The notes beneath the pieces were generated by a model. It was given only the letters and a program-made list of their open reading frames with translations, had not been told where the DNA came from and made no database searches. Position numbers and translations under genes: made by a program. Below, one piece after another: positions 33,886 to 46,026 of a stretch of DNA of 64,000 bases. The DNA comes from Amphibalanus amphitrite (Eukaryota > Arthropoda > Thecostraca > Balanomorpha > Balanidae), in assembly GCF_019059575.1 (NCBI RefSeq), contig NW_024881784.1, forward strand, positions 434,001-498,000, written 5' to 3'. The first letter of the stretch is position 1, and each line of letters opens with the position of its first letter.

Positions 33886-36584
33886 CGCTGTGTTGACCGA
33901 TCACAGGTCACACAGCGGCCGGCCCTTGGAACGTTCCGGATTGTTGCGGATCGATCGGCCGCCGCCCCCACTTCACGGCGCTACGTAAGCGACTGACGGT
34001 CTCGGGTTGCCGCTAGGTAGCAGAGGCGCCGCTAGGTGGCAGCACGCGTCGCGTCGGCGCCGTCTGTGCATGCCGCGGCGACCACGTCACTGTCGGAATG
34101 TGTTGCGCCGCTCGGCACTGGAGTGAGGTGCCCGGTGCCGGGCGCGCAGATGCACACGGCCGATGGGAGGGTTTACAGACGTCGAGCGAGCACTCCGTCG
34201 CGCTTCAAGCAGTGAGATACCTTGTGAACAATTATTCGAGGATGTTGTGTTGTGACATAGCTGATGAACTGTATCGTCGTTATCAAAGCCTGTTTGTTTG
34301 TTAGCACTGGAGGGCGAGATGTGCGTACTTGCTCAATGGTGGGTTTCGGCGGAGTTCCTCGGGGCACAATCATCGTTCAGGAGATGCGCATTTTGCGCAA
34401 TCATGGGTTAGTTGCTTCATGCATCAGCATTCAATATAAAATGAGTCTGCGATAATTATTCACGGTGTTTTGGTGACACTTTTGCGTAGGACTGCGGCTG
34501 TTTGTTTTTAATTGTTGTTTTCCTCCTTTTCCATTTCTTTTGTATTTCGCAGTGCTTGCGGTGACATGTTGGGCTGGCGCCGGGCTGCGGGCGGGCGGAA
34601 TGGGCTATTTTTATTTTTTTCCCTTTCTTGTTTATTTTATTTTCGTCTTAAAAATCTAAAACTAAATCAAAAATTTTAGACAGGACGGCGGGGCCACGGG
34701 CGTCAAATTTGCAAGTCTTATTACGATACCACACGCCTGCAGGCCCTGCATAGGTACGCTTCATCATGAGAAGCGTAACGAAGTTTTCGCAAATACCTAA
34801 TGTCGAAAGGCGAGAGGAAAGAGGCAAGAGCCGCGGGTGGGCAGCGGCGGGCATGAGTAGTTGCATGTCTTCCAAGAATATACATATTCATTTTGGAAAG
34901 CATTGTTAGACACATCAGCTAGCCGTTTTGAACACCCAGGATAAAACAAGTAGGAGGATTGTAATATTATGCATCCCCATGGGTAGGGCGATTAAGCTGT
35001 TTACTGACAGTCGCTGGCAAATGCAAATTACTGTCATGGCTTACGCAGAAATGCCCTCATCATTTAGCAAAAAAAAGGCCAATACCAAAACGTCAAAGAC
35101 CCCTGTTCACCGCTGTGAAGATTCCAATCGATTGTTGAATTACTCCTTTCGTACATGCAACAAAAACGATGCATATCATATGATATTGAACAAAATGAAT
35201 AATGAATATATGACATGTGATATAGAAACATAAAGGGTAGAAACACCTAACACAAGGGATGAGAATAATGTGATTACGCCGCAAAAAGCCAATATGGTAA
35301 ATGGCTGGGTGAGTCCTGGGCAGGATCTGGCGGCCACAGGACGGGAGGCACTCCTGCCGCGCGGCGGTGGCCTGCTGTTTCCCTGCGGACACGGACATGA
35401 AGTAGCTAAGACAGCTCGGCTGGCGGCGGCAGACGGATGCCACCCGAGGACACAGGCGGCAGCCGCAGCCTGTTTACGTCAGCGGCTCATACGCGGCTGA
35501 CGCGCACCACCGACCGTCGGATAAATTAGCGGCATCAGACCAGCCTAAGTGGATTACGCCGTCCATTACCCAGTTATCACTTTATTCAATTCACGTGCGT
35601 GTCTGCAGCGGCGCGCGGCGGTGGGCGGCGCGCAGTAGGCAGCGCGTGACCGGCGCGGCGGCGCCGGCGGCCCGGTCAACAGTCGCTCCGCCGGCCGCCA
35701 CATGGCCCCCTGCTAATTGTGTTGGCCGCCGCTCTCATTTGCCGGAGAGTAGCGCCGCTCTGGGCCGTGGTTGGGGATGGTAAGGTCGCAGGGGGGGGGG
35801 GGTGCAGTAGCGCGCGGCTTTGGCCCGAAGTTGGGGGTGGCAGGGTCGCGGGGGTGGGGTGGGGGTGCAGCAGCGCTACTGAGAGCGGGGTTAGACAGGA
35901 CAGTTAAGGAAGGATTTGCTCACTGTTCGGCCGTACTCTAAAAAACATCGGTTTGGAATGAAGAAAAAGTATATCCTTCAAAGATACAGCCTATCAGATC
36001 ACGACAGTAAGCTGGCGAAAAGCAAGAATGTGGGCGTCAAGAGGAACTTCCTGACAATCATGGCACTATTTCCCAATTACAACATACATGGTGCAACTTA
36101 TAGCAGCAGGAAGTGCAAGGGTTTCATAGATGCACAGCAGAAAGTGATTACGAGGCCAAGCACCAGCAGGTATGATCATAGTTCGAAGAAGGAGGCAACT
36201 ATAAAATACAAATGAAAAAGCACCATGCCAGTTAACACTGAAAATCAATATACCTGTATGTAGAATTGAAGCACCACTACCGACTACACTATCATAAAAT
36301 CGAAGAACTGCTTCAAAACAAGGATGGTGACATCCCGTTTAAGGACCATTTAGCCAGTGCTGTGGACACAGTACACTGTGACGGGATTATCCCGTATAAA
36401 GTGGCGGTCCGTGGCATACTGCCGCCGGCAGTGGCCCCTCAAAGGTCAGGGCGACCGCTAACAGCGCAAACTTAACATAAACAACGCCAGCCGACAGCTC
36501 TTTGTGATAAACTTCCAGCCTACACGGTCGCTTACAGTGCGGCTGTTTATTTTTCGACTAGCCTGTGTCCCGGCACCTGATTTT
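33886..36584. other. No gene recognised
   Basis: CpG-rich at 33890-34190 (just upstream of the minus-strand frame, so a possible promoter region) and at 35330-35900, with a 12-G run near 35790-35801. AT-rich elsewhere. Frames at 35916-36475 (plus) are Lys-rich and unrecognised. Confidence 0.4.
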
Positions 36585-36609
36585 ATATTTCATTTTTGAA
36601 ATGAAATAT
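36585..36609. repeat. Perfect hairpin 1 (11-bp arms)
   Basis: ATATTTCATTT, loop TTG, then the exact complement. It is AT-rich and is the first of three hairpins in 330 bp. Confidence 0.85.
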
Positions 36610-36735
36610 CATGTCATGGGGTTCATGTGTGAGAACAATCCGCTAAAATGTTGGAAAGGCTGTACACATTTGGTACTTCAACTAAAAAAAAAAAGATAAA
36701 TCATTGCTGTTCAAGAAATCGGACTTATGAAGCCT

Positions 36736-36779
36736 CGAGGATCAAGTGAGCTGACCATTGTCAGCTCACTTGATCCTCG
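36736..36779. repeat. Perfect hairpin 2 (20-bp arms, 4-nt loop)
   Basis: CGAGGATCAAGTGAGCTGAC (36736-36755), loop CATT, then its exact complement (36760-36779). Pairing stops immediately outside the arms, so it is shorter than a typical microRNA precursor. Twenty perfect pairs are very unlikely by chance. Confidence 0.92.
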
Positions 36780-36858
36780 TTTATAAAAAAACACATGTTG
36801 GTTTCCTTGTTGAAACAATAAATGCACCCACGCCTAAATGCGTACAAAAATAATATAA

Positions 36859-36928
36859 AAAACGACAATATATTCAAATACACAATTAATTGTGTTTTTG
36901 AATATATTGTCGTTTTATATATATATAT
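36859..36928. repeat. 58-bp near-perfect palindrome followed by an AT dinucleotide tract
   Basis: AAAACGACAATATATTCAAA starts the left half at 36859 and its complement ends at 36916. The centre is ACACAATT/AATTGTGT with no loop, and only one pair is mismatched. An (AT) run follows to 36928. It could be a foldback mini-element or the join of two inverted copies. Confidence 0.9.
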
Positions 36929-37294
36929 CTGTCATGGATAACACACAAGTACAAAAATAACTTTGGACACGACCTTATCACACAAATGAATAGAAGAGCA
37001 AAAGCAGCAAAACCAGGCGATGATTATGGGCTTTAATAATGTATTTTTTTCAACTTCTGCTGCTTAAATCACGAAAATATATTCGTTCGATTGAAATTGA
37101 GACAGTTGATGTTTATCGATGCTCTATAATAGCGATCATGGAAATAGCAGCAAAGGGCAGCCCAGAGGCCAGACCTAAGCTACGGCAGGTCTGACGACAT
37201 CACTGGGAGAAGGACAGGACTAGAACAAACGACGCAGGGGACGAGGCCCTATATAATAGAAATACGGCAAAGGCAGATGACCGAGAGCATAACA

Positions 37295-37372
37295 AGGACC
37301 AGTAGCAAGACCAGGACCAGGACCAGGAGCAGGATCAGGACCAGGACCAGGACAAGGAGCAGGACCAGGACC
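37295..37372 (+). repeat. GGACCA hexamer repeat
   Basis: Imperfect AGGACC/AGGAGC/AGGATC hexamers. The minus strand translates as Leu/Val and Pro/Gly repeats that are not genuine proteins. Confidence 0.9.
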
Positions 37373-37888
37373 ACCGCTGAGCGTGACCCGGGAGCAAGTG
37401 TCCTCACGCCGCTGAGGGCGACGCGTCGACACATGCTCGGCAGTCTATCCACTAATGTCGGCTCGGTATCGTCACGAACAACACACTCGACTAATTACCG
37501 GCCGCAGTACAGCCGTGGAGGAGAGGGGCGGTCGGGGGGGGGGCAGTCTGGGGGGGGGAGGAGCCAGACGGAGGCAAAAAAGGTACTGGCTCTCGACGGC
37601 AGGGGAGGTGGAAGATGATCGTCCACAAAGCCTCGGATCCACGGCCGTCCAAGTCTCCATGGAATGTTTGACAATGTCCGGTGTCATAGAGCAACGCAGC
37701 CGACACAGCGTGAGTGACATCAGCTCCCTTGGATTGGTCCCAGCTCCCTTCCCCCGCCCCCTCCGGTTAACTGTTAGGACTGTTGAAACTGGACACACTA
37801 CGACCACGCCTTACAGTGAATGGACCGCTAACGGAACGAAACAGAAGAATAGCCTTTGTTCCAGTACAATGCAGGTTGCAGTCGTAGT
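37373..37888. other. Short spacer, no gene recognised
   Basis: GC-rich with two G-runs near 37536-37558. The open frames on both strands are CpG/G-run artefacts. Confidence 0.4.
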
Positions 37889-39693
37889 TGGGGCATTCCA
37901 CGTCAAATCGAACAAAAATCGGCTGTTTTGCACCTTACCATCAGCGATTTCATTATAAATTTGTGAGCGAGTTCCTGTGTCCCCCCGAACATTACATTGA
38001 TGTTTTTTGCACATTCTGACCACAGGTCTTCTAAATATAGGGCATCGAATTTTTACAAAATGTTGCATCTTTATATTTTTGAACGACCATAACTTTGGTT
38101 GTACTTGTTTGATTTGAATGAAATAAACCTTACTGTTTAGATCATTTCTTAAGCATTTGTTTAGAATTGCACCTACTTAAATATATGACCTTGAAATTTG
38201 CTTAACTCTGTTCTTAAGCACAAAAATTGAAATAGCAAAAAACACGTCACCTTCGATTTGGCTAATTTTCATATATTTTATTGCCTACCATATTCTTAAC
38301 AGCCTGTGAAAAAATTAGAGTGGGCCATTCATAAGTTTTGAAGAAAATGGCACATATGCAAACGTATGTTAGCACGCGCAGTGGAGGGGGAAGAGTGAAT
38401 TTCGCCCCACCCCTCCTGTTTTTCGCCAATATCTCATAGTATTAATGCAAAATTAATTATAGCTACCTGTCAAAAATTGAATTGCACATCTCATCGTGCA
38501 AGCAAGAAGAAAATCGGTTCACAACTGGTCTAGTAATAGCGGTGTAAAGTGAACATCCTGTCGCCGCGGCGACTCGGCGACTCGACAGCCGGCGCCGACC
38601 GCTAGCCGCCGCCTGAATTGTAGACTGTGCCGGGACGGGACGGAACGGAACGGTTCCGTCTTTACATCGCGCTCCTTACCGCTGATTACGTTCGATTCGC
38701 GTCAAATTTTGTGAGAAGACTAAGAAATGTACAGGCAATCTTATGGTGTAAGAATTTTGAAAATCGGTTGAAACAATTGAAATATGAACGTGTAAACACA
38801 AAATTGTGATTGCTGCGTTTCCCGCGTCGGCCGATCCCGCCTCAGCCGGCGACATGTTACTCTTAGCAGGTCTCTAACTGCCATATTTATTATTGGATTA
38901 ACTAGAAATTCCCCATACATACTCAAAAATGTATATTCTTTGGTATAGTGAAGATAAAAAGACGTGAAGATATCGTCGCGTGATAATGTTTTCGTTGAAT
39001 TTTTGGCTTCATGATGCATTTCCACACGGCTCAAAATTCACCGCAAAATACCGTTTGCCTGAGACACTTTTACTATGGAACTTGAATGCTTGACTACGAT
39101 GACTATGTATTTCCATTCTCGCAGAGTTTGGGATATCACTAATCAGCAATCATTCATTTCAGGAAGTGTACACAAGCAAGCATGTCTTGACTCTGTCTTT
39201 CAAGGTCACGCGCGGTTGCGTGATGTTGATGCATGAAAACGGCGTTTGCCGCGAGAGTTATGAATGGCCCACTCCAATTTTTTCACAGATGGTTAGGAAC
39301 ATTGTGACGGACATAATATGTAAAAATTACCCGAATCGAAGGTGACGTGTTTTTTGCTATTTAAATTTTTCTGTTTTAATTCAAGGTCAAATGCATTTCA
39401 AGGTCACTTCAATTTAATTTTGTAATTAAAAATCAAAGCCTTATCAATTGCCTACAAGACCCTGTTAATATCATTTTGATACCAGAAAAGGAACCAGAGT
39501 TATAGACATTTAAAAAATTGATGTGTGGCATTTTTGGCTGTATTCGATGACCTATATCTCAGCGATACTTTATCAAATTTCGAAAATAATATACGTAACT
39601 CAGTTTTGAACCATGCCCAGTCTGCCTACAAATTTTCAGAAAAATCGAAGGGGATGACGGATTTCGGTGTTTGATTTGACGTGGAATGCCCCA
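37889..39693. mobile_element. Foldback-type element with arms of about 440 bp
   Basis: The left end TGGGGCATTCCACGTCAAATC-like sequence (37889) is matched by the reverse complement of the right end (to 39693). The homology continues inward through both arms: the left arm runs to about 38337 and the right from about 39256. Shared landmarks are AGCAAAAAACACGTCACCTTCG and GAGTGGGCCATTCATAA. The arms differ by substitutions and small indels. The spacer of roughly 900 bp contains a CpG-rich patch (38560-38620) and no transposase. Such an inverted repeat would form a long hairpin if transcribed. No clear target duplication was seen. Confidence 0.82.
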
Positions 39694-41559
39694 GTTTGCC
39701 CACCCAGATCGGCTGCTGAATCGGACAATTATTGGATTATACCTACAATGGTACCTTTGGCTACACTGACGAGCGGTCCTGCTGCATAAGATTTAACATT
39801 GAAGAACGGCTTACAAGCTTTGGTCATGTACTGCGCCATGGAGACTAACATGCTTTCTCAGTTGTGCATATGGGTCCAGAGCTGCAACCCCGTGGGATTA
39901 GTATATTTTCTTTTTCGTTCCAGGACAGCCGTGATGACTGTAGGGAACTGTGCCTACTGGAACAACGTCGCTAAAGTAAAATAGCTGAGTACCTACACAT
40001 AACTAAACAAAATAGTCGTCAGGATTCAGCGTACAACGTTGCGTAATGCGTATCGAGAGGTTTAGAGAAATTATTTCAACTACGCATTAAAGACGAAGAC
40101 ATGCCTTCAATTCTAATCAGTTTTAAGCCATTCACATAATCTCGCAAATTAGAAGACGAGACCCATTTGCGACAGGCATCTTTGATCAGACAATATGAAT
40201 CCTCCTTCTAAGCACAGTCAATTCATCGCATGAGCATTGTATAGCAGCAAAAAGATCCTGCTCTGCTCTGATCGTCACAGTGCGACAACAGGAAGTTAAT
40301 TCACACCGAACATCTTACCATCGTGACCTTTGTCGTATAAGTAAACATCAAACAATATTGATATTGCTACGCTACTTACGTCAGCCGTCAGTAATAAAAT
40401 AAGTTATGTCTGCAAACAGGAGCTAATTTTACTTTCTGCCGGAGCACCGGTTACCTCTATGGGTAGTCACCCATCCTCTCATCCCCTGACGGCGGACTCC
40501 TCTACAGCACAGCAGCCGCATCTGTCTCATCAGCGTCCGTTTCCGCGCCAGCCCCCAGCACGGTGACCCGGCAGACCGTGACCGAGACGGCAGGCACACT
40601 CACGCCATATTTGCCGAGGCGTTTGCCGGTGTTTGTCCAGCGGATGCCGCCTTACGCAACGAGGATGGTAGTTAGCCGCGGACCCTATTAGCACTGCGGC
40701 TTAGGTGAGAGCCACCAGAGCACACCAGGAAGGGGCGCCGCAGGATCGGTCACTTAGGTAACAGCTCGTACGCAGTTAAATCCAGTAAAGGGCGCTTCCC
40801 ACGAATAAATTGTTCTTTAATGGCAGCTCCTTGGTTACCAAGAGCGTTACAGCCGATACATGGTCGTCCGGTTTAGACATTATCAAAGCCATAAGATGCA
40901 AATGCTGCAACATTAACCGGGTTAACGAGGAAAAAGAGCTGAAGCGTGGAGCAACATCCATTAAGCTAGATAAAACAAAAAATAGGAAAGAACTTACTAA
41001 TGCGTCAGTGCCTTACAGAGATCCCCTAAAAGTAGCAATAACGAGCCGTAACACTTACGAACAGTAAAACACCACTTATGCATTATTTAACCATTATTAT
41101 CCTTCGGTCATTCTTATCTATAAATCTAAGAGCTGTGAAGTGCATGGAGTATCAAACTATTAGAAATATTACATCATAATCATCGGCGTCCGCGGAAGGG
41201 AAGATGGGTCCAATTCGTTGCGAGAGTCTACCGTAGGTGACCTGTCCTCCGGCTAGAGAAGCCGAGAGGGTACCATACTGATGAAATGGAGAGTATAAGC
41301 TAGAGCCCAACCATCGACCATTCAACCATAGGAGTGCGCGATTTTTCTTCGCGAATCTGTCCGGCGCAGCTTCCCGACGCTGCCACAGATGTCGCGACGG
41401 TCGGACCGGGCCGGAGAGTGGCGGAGATGGAGCCACCGCAGGTCCGGGCAGACGTCCCGAAACTCCGGCCGGACGAACGCTCCGGGCGGCAGCCGAGTAA
41501 ACACAAACAGTGCTGCCGTATAACCCACAATAGAGGCGATAGGCTACAGTCACATGATT
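39694..41559. other. No gene recognised
   Basis: AT-rich, with CpG-richer parts at 40440-40740 and 41330-41510. Frames are short and unrecognised. Confidence 0.4.
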
Positions 41560-41690
41560 TGAAAAATATGAGAGCTGAGGCCAGTTTTACCAAAAAATAC
41601 CAGCCGGCCGCCGAAATAAAATATCCAGCCGAAAAAATAGACGCCACACGGCCACGAGTTTCACCAACAAAAAATTCCAGCAGACTTCGG
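41560..41690 (-). repeat. Interspersed repeat, GGTGAAACTCG family, copy 1
   Basis: Read on the minus strand: TTGGTGAAACTCGTGGCC, then CGTCTATTTTTTCGGCTGG, then TTGGTAAAACTGGCCTC. The same ordered blocks occur on the plus strand at 46027-46290. This is an interspersed repeat of unknown class. Confidence 0.65.
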
Positions 41691-42202
41691 ACGGAAATTA
41701 TTTGTCGCCGGTAGTCAGCTGATATTCTGTTACGATATCAAATTACGATATGTCAAGGAGATTAATAAATCATTTTAAGCATGTTTTCAATCAAATTGAA
41801 GCGTGATTTCTAATGCAAATGCTATATACATTTCGAAATATTATTATCGTAAATTATTACATTATTTTCAAGAGTAATAACAACAAAGTAGAGCATTATC
41901 AACTTTCATATCTATATTAACATTCTGGTGCCCAGCAAAAGCCAATACAATACAAAACTACCAAATTGTAAACGTAGGCACGTCATTCATAAAGGTGACG
42001 TAGGGAAGCTTGCATTTAAGGCAAATTTAAGATGGATCTTTTTTCCTGTCAGCCTATTATATTAATTTTTACAATACCTTCAACTTGTTATGTACCTTTT
42101 TGGTCTGTTTTTAGTCGCACCTTGTAGAAAATCATCGTGTAGACCGAGAACGCAATGTGTGGACCTCCAGCTATGAGGTGGGGACTAGATGAGACCCACT
42201 CC
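41691..42202. other. AT-rich spacer
   Basis: No gene, hairpin or tandem repeat recognised. Confidence 0.45.
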
Positions 42203-42347
42203 AGTGGCAGTGGAACACCTTCAATTAAGGGGGCGCTGCCGACTTTTGGTCTCATTCTTTCCATGCAACGCCCATAGGGCTAATATTAAAATGTCAAAAT
42301 CAAAGGGGGGGCACGGTGCCCCGGTGCCCTAACCGTTCCGCCGCCTA
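42203..42347 (+). mobile_element. About 145-bp MITE, copy 2
   Basis: Second copy of the 17670-17820 repeat: CTTCAATTAAGGGGG, CTGCCGACTTTTGGT, GCCCATAGGGCTA and CAAAGGGGGGGCACGGTGCC are all shared. The right end GTTCCGCCGCCTA is intact. The left end is mutated (AGTGGCAGTGGAAC instead of TAGCGGCGGAAC). Confidence 0.75.
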
Positions 42348-43309
42348 TGAGTCCCGCTCCCGACAGATCCGGGAGCCGCACCTCTTTCCTAGCTTTCAAA
42401 AGAGCGGCAAATAAGCGGTCAGCATTGCTCCCAGAGACGCCACCTGAAGCTGGACGGACGACGGACAGTTCCGCTGCCGAGCGATTGAAGTTGAACTGCG
42501 GTGCTACGAGGCGGCTTCGCGTGCACTGCATTAGCACCTTCAAGCGGGAGTAAGAGGGCTAACGAACTCACCAAGTGTTGTATATATGTAAAGCATTGTG
42601 CAAAGGCGAGTGTCCTACCTTAGGAAAATACCTACCCAGATTAACTGTTGCACCGCGGTCATTGCAGGGCTGAGGGTACGTCGTTCGCTCCGCTTCGGCG
42701 AGGTGGAGGTCAGACTGCCCGGCTAGGTGGTTTTAGCCGATATGCAGGCCCCGTTTGCCGGGCCCGGTCGAGAAGAAGGAACGCCACACAGCAAAGAATA
42801 TTTGCTCCGGGCCCGCTACACTGGTCCGGCTCGTAAGTCGTAACAAATTAACAATACCTGCGCTAGCGTCGTCGACCGTCGTTCGACTGCGCCCAGTACC
42901 GCTCAGTGGATAGTCCTGCCGAACTCCTCTGCGTGTGCCCAGATCATTCGTTGCGCGCGGACACAATCGTCCGACGGAGACCGCTGTGCATTATGATCGG
43001 GTGTTCACCACCTTGGTCGCCGGCTTTCACACCCAGCCGAGCCGTCTGGCTACGCCCCAAATGATCGTCTAAGCCTTTCGATTGGTTTGTAACTCGGGTC
43101 TAATATCGAAATGTTTGGAAGTTAGGACATGTTAAATCCGTGTTCATGAACAAACATACATTATGCAACTAAAACGCTTTACTTACTTTAACTTTTCTAG
43201 GCTGATGACAAGGCATACATCTATTTCATTGCAATATTTCTAAAATGTAAATAAATCATGAGCAATGAGCATAAAAAACAGCGATCCACTAGAAGCTAGT
43301 GTGGATATC
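42348..43309. other. No gene recognised
   Basis: GC-moderate to AT-rich sequence between the MITE and the helicase pseudogene. A GATCCACTAG...CTAGTGTGGAT imperfect hairpin lies near 43283-43309. Confidence 0.4.
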
Positions 43310-44691
43310 CACTGACGTAGGTCGCCTCGTACTGGCGCAGCTCGTAGCTCGTCCAGCAGCGCCAGCGTCTACCGCACCCGGCCGCCCGCCTGCACTATCA
43401 GCCGCTGGAAATTGCTGCGCTGCCGCTCCAACATTAGCTTGACCGCCTGGCCGGCCCGGCGGATGCGCGCCGTCCGACGCACGCAGTGTACGTCTTCAAC
43501 AGCGCCGGGATGTCGTACGACACGACCGCGTCCACTGCGTCCACGTCAATACCGCGCGCTATAGCCTCGAGCACACCAGCGCGGCCATCTCAGCTAGCGC
43601 GTGCCGCCGCCGGCACGCCGGCACTACCCCACAGAACTCAGTCACGCGCGTGCCCAGCACAGACAGCGGTAGCTCCAGCTGGTGCGCCACCTCGTTCCAG
43701 TTGACCAACACGAGCGAGCGTCGCCAGTCGGGCTGTCGGAGCAAATGGTGCATCAGCAGCGGCTTCAGCGGCTGCGGCGCCACCACGCTGAACGACTCGC
43801 TCAGCTCGGCCGGCGTGGTGAACCTGCCGACGAACTGACCGGGCAGTGCGACGGCGGCGGCCGCCGTGCCGACCACCAGCAGTCGCGGCTGGAACAGCGA
43901 CATTCGCTCCAGCTTCTCCGGCCTCCGGGTTCTGTGACAGGGTGGCCAAGAATGGCAGCTTCTGAAGCGGCAGGTGAGGCGCGCAGACGGCGGCGGCCGT
44001 CAGCCGGCCGGCGATGCAGGGCGGCGGGCCGTGGCCGCCGCCACTCGCTCCACCGCTTTCAGCCAGCCCGTCTCGGCCATCTCGATCACCCGGTCGGCTT
44101 CGTCGATCACCAGGTAGCGCAGGTGCGGTAGCGAGAAGCCCTCGGCGCTGGTTATGTGATCCATCAGTCAGCCGGGAGTGCTCACCAAGATCAGCCAGGG
44201 AGGCCGGGCCGCGCGGCCCCACCGCCACCAGTTGGCGCCCCCTCGTGCCACTGTGTCTCCACCCAGCAGCTGGACGCAGAGCGGCGTGTCGGCGTCGTAC
44301 TGGCGGAACACGGCGGGCACCGAGCGGCCGGCCGGCGCCGAGACTCAGAGGTCGGCCGGTGGCAGTGGCGACTCTGCGGCCGCCAGCAGCTCGGGCAGCA
44401 CGGTCACCTGCACCAGGAACACCTGTTCGATGCCCTCGGCGGCCAGCCGGGCGCGCAGCTCGGGGCAGAGCGCCGGCAGATTGGCCGGCGCCGGCCGCCG
44501 GTCGCCAATCGGCTGCAGGTGCGCCAGCCAGTCGGGCAGCGCACGCGGTGCACGGTCTGTCGGCTCGAGCGCTCCACCTCGTCCAGCACGGTGAAGTCGT
44601 CAGCGGCGGCGTCTCCGTCCGACTCGGAGGTGTCCTCACTGTCGTTATTGGCGACGGCGGCTGCCGCTGTGCGCTCAGTCAGGTCGGCCAT
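43310..44691 (-). pseudogene. DDX51: Broken DDX51/Dbp73D-like DEAD-box RNA helicase, intronless
   Basis: DDX51 (yeast Dbp6, fly Dbp73D) is a nucleolar ATP-dependent RNA helicase for large-subunit ribosome assembly. Reading from the ATG at 44689-44691, pieces in shifting frames follow the family order. They are an acidic N-terminus with DDFTVLDEVER; LPDWLAHLQPIG; a Q-motif-like block ending VFLVQ; a stop after PPADL, where VSAPAG follows but the Walker A (GSGKT) and motif Ia segment is absent; a jump to FRQYDADTPL; TPG, a stop, then LMDHI; intact motif II VIDEADR (about 44090-44110); LPLQKLPFLATLSQNP (motif III S-A-T changed to L-A-T); EKLERMSLFQPRL; TPAELSESF and LKPLLMHHLL; ARGIDVDAVDAVVSYD (motif V, about 43515-43560); a degraded motif VI (CVGRRASAG); then LMLERQRSNFQRL. 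At least five frameshifts and two stops prevent a product. The absence of introns suggests a retrocopy, though no poly-A tail is visible. The window's longest apparent frame (43638-44639, minus) is largely an out-of-frame shadow of this gene. Confidence 0.88.
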
Positions 44692-46026
44692 CACAGCAAC
44701 ACTCGCCGATGATTGGCGTCATCGAAACCGTCGGACGATGGTGGATTCATCGCCGTTTTTGCAGCAGAGACTGGAAAAACCTCAGCAATAAACAAGGAAA
44801 AAACTCATAACATGCCACAGCCTGCAATTTTGCATATTGTTATTATATTTCTCACATGACAGAAAATATTGGCTGCTTTATTCTAGGAACTGGCATGAAA
44901 AACATAAGCTAAAATCAAGCTAAGTGAATTATTATTGTATTTCAACATGAGACTGGGAAAAAATCCTTGTCACTGTCAACATGACCAGTGTAACGGATGG
45001 GCTGCATGAACATTTCGGCGCATGATCTGAAAACTCTGTGAGCAGAAATTTCAGCGCTGAGGTGAACAAATAACATTGCGGCCGCAATTTGCCTGGTGCC
45101 TCCACAATTTGGCAAAACTAGCTCATAATACTTACAGCCAGTTTTAACATGATCCCTGCATGACTCATGCATGCAAGATACACATGCATTCAATATCAGC
45201 ACAGTGCACACACAACAGTTATGGATTCATTTACATTTTACAACATTACTATCATTTTCTTTTCCTTCAATATTGGCAGCATGACTTGCTGAGCTCAGTG
45301 GCACAATCTTACGACAGCAAGTTTGTTCGGGTTCGCAACCATGCAAACTTTGCACGTTTGGCTTCAAAAACAAGCCTTTATACATTTCCTTCATGCTATT
45401 CAATTTCTTTTTTTAAATTTACTGTCATTGATCTTGAAAATCTTGCCATTTTGGTCTTAGCCATGTCAATTGCACCTTCCCTATTCCGCACAGCTCAAGT
45501 AAGTTCCACCCAAAAGTAGTAGTGGTATCAGTAGTTGGCGCCTTGCATTGTCAAATGTAGCTGAATATGTGAAAACAGTGACATATTTATTTAAAATCTT
45601 GAGTCCAATGAGCCTACCCTCTCTGCCTCTCCTTCCAGCATTTTGTTCAAGCACCTTCAATTTTCGAAAATGATCTTCCATCATTATTTTCCACTTCCGT
45701 GCGACTCGCACAAGCAATGAACTTGTAAGCTGACCACTAGTTAATAATGTGCTATCATCTTGCTGTTGGGTGCTTGTAGCAAAAAGATAATATAAACGAA
45801 AAAACTAACACCACAACACCAAACACCAGTCTTGTTGGTTCCTTTTGGTCCTGCCTGGTGACAAAGGCTCTTTCTTTACGCAATATCATCAGTATTCCTC
45901 TTCTAATCTTGAAGCCCAGATGCTTTACAAATTGGCCATGAATGATACTAAATTATTATATCAACTGGGATGCGCAAATCACGACAATTAGTAACAAATG
46001 AGGCCAATTGTTCCAACACGACATCA
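44692..46026. other. AT-rich region, no gene recognised
   Basis: T-rich sequence with several short frames. The frame at 45160-45519 (plus) includes an acceptor-like CAATATTGGCAG just before a protein-like stretch (HDLLSSVAQSYDSKFVRVRNH), but nothing identifies it and I call no exon. Confidence 0.4.

Noticed and set aside
36736..36779. MicroRNA precursor
   Set aside because: The perfect stem is only 20 bp with a 4-nt loop and no pairing beyond it, which is too short for a typical precursor.
43638..44639. 333-codon minus-strand frame, the longest in the window
   Set aside because: Mostly an out-of-frame reading of the DDX51-like pseudogene. Only its LPLQKLPFLATLSQNP stretch is in the ancestral frame.
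45283..45360. Possible internal exon after CAATATTGGCAG
   Set aside because: A single acceptor-like motif and about 25 protein-like residues without homology, a donor or neighbouring exons are not enough.
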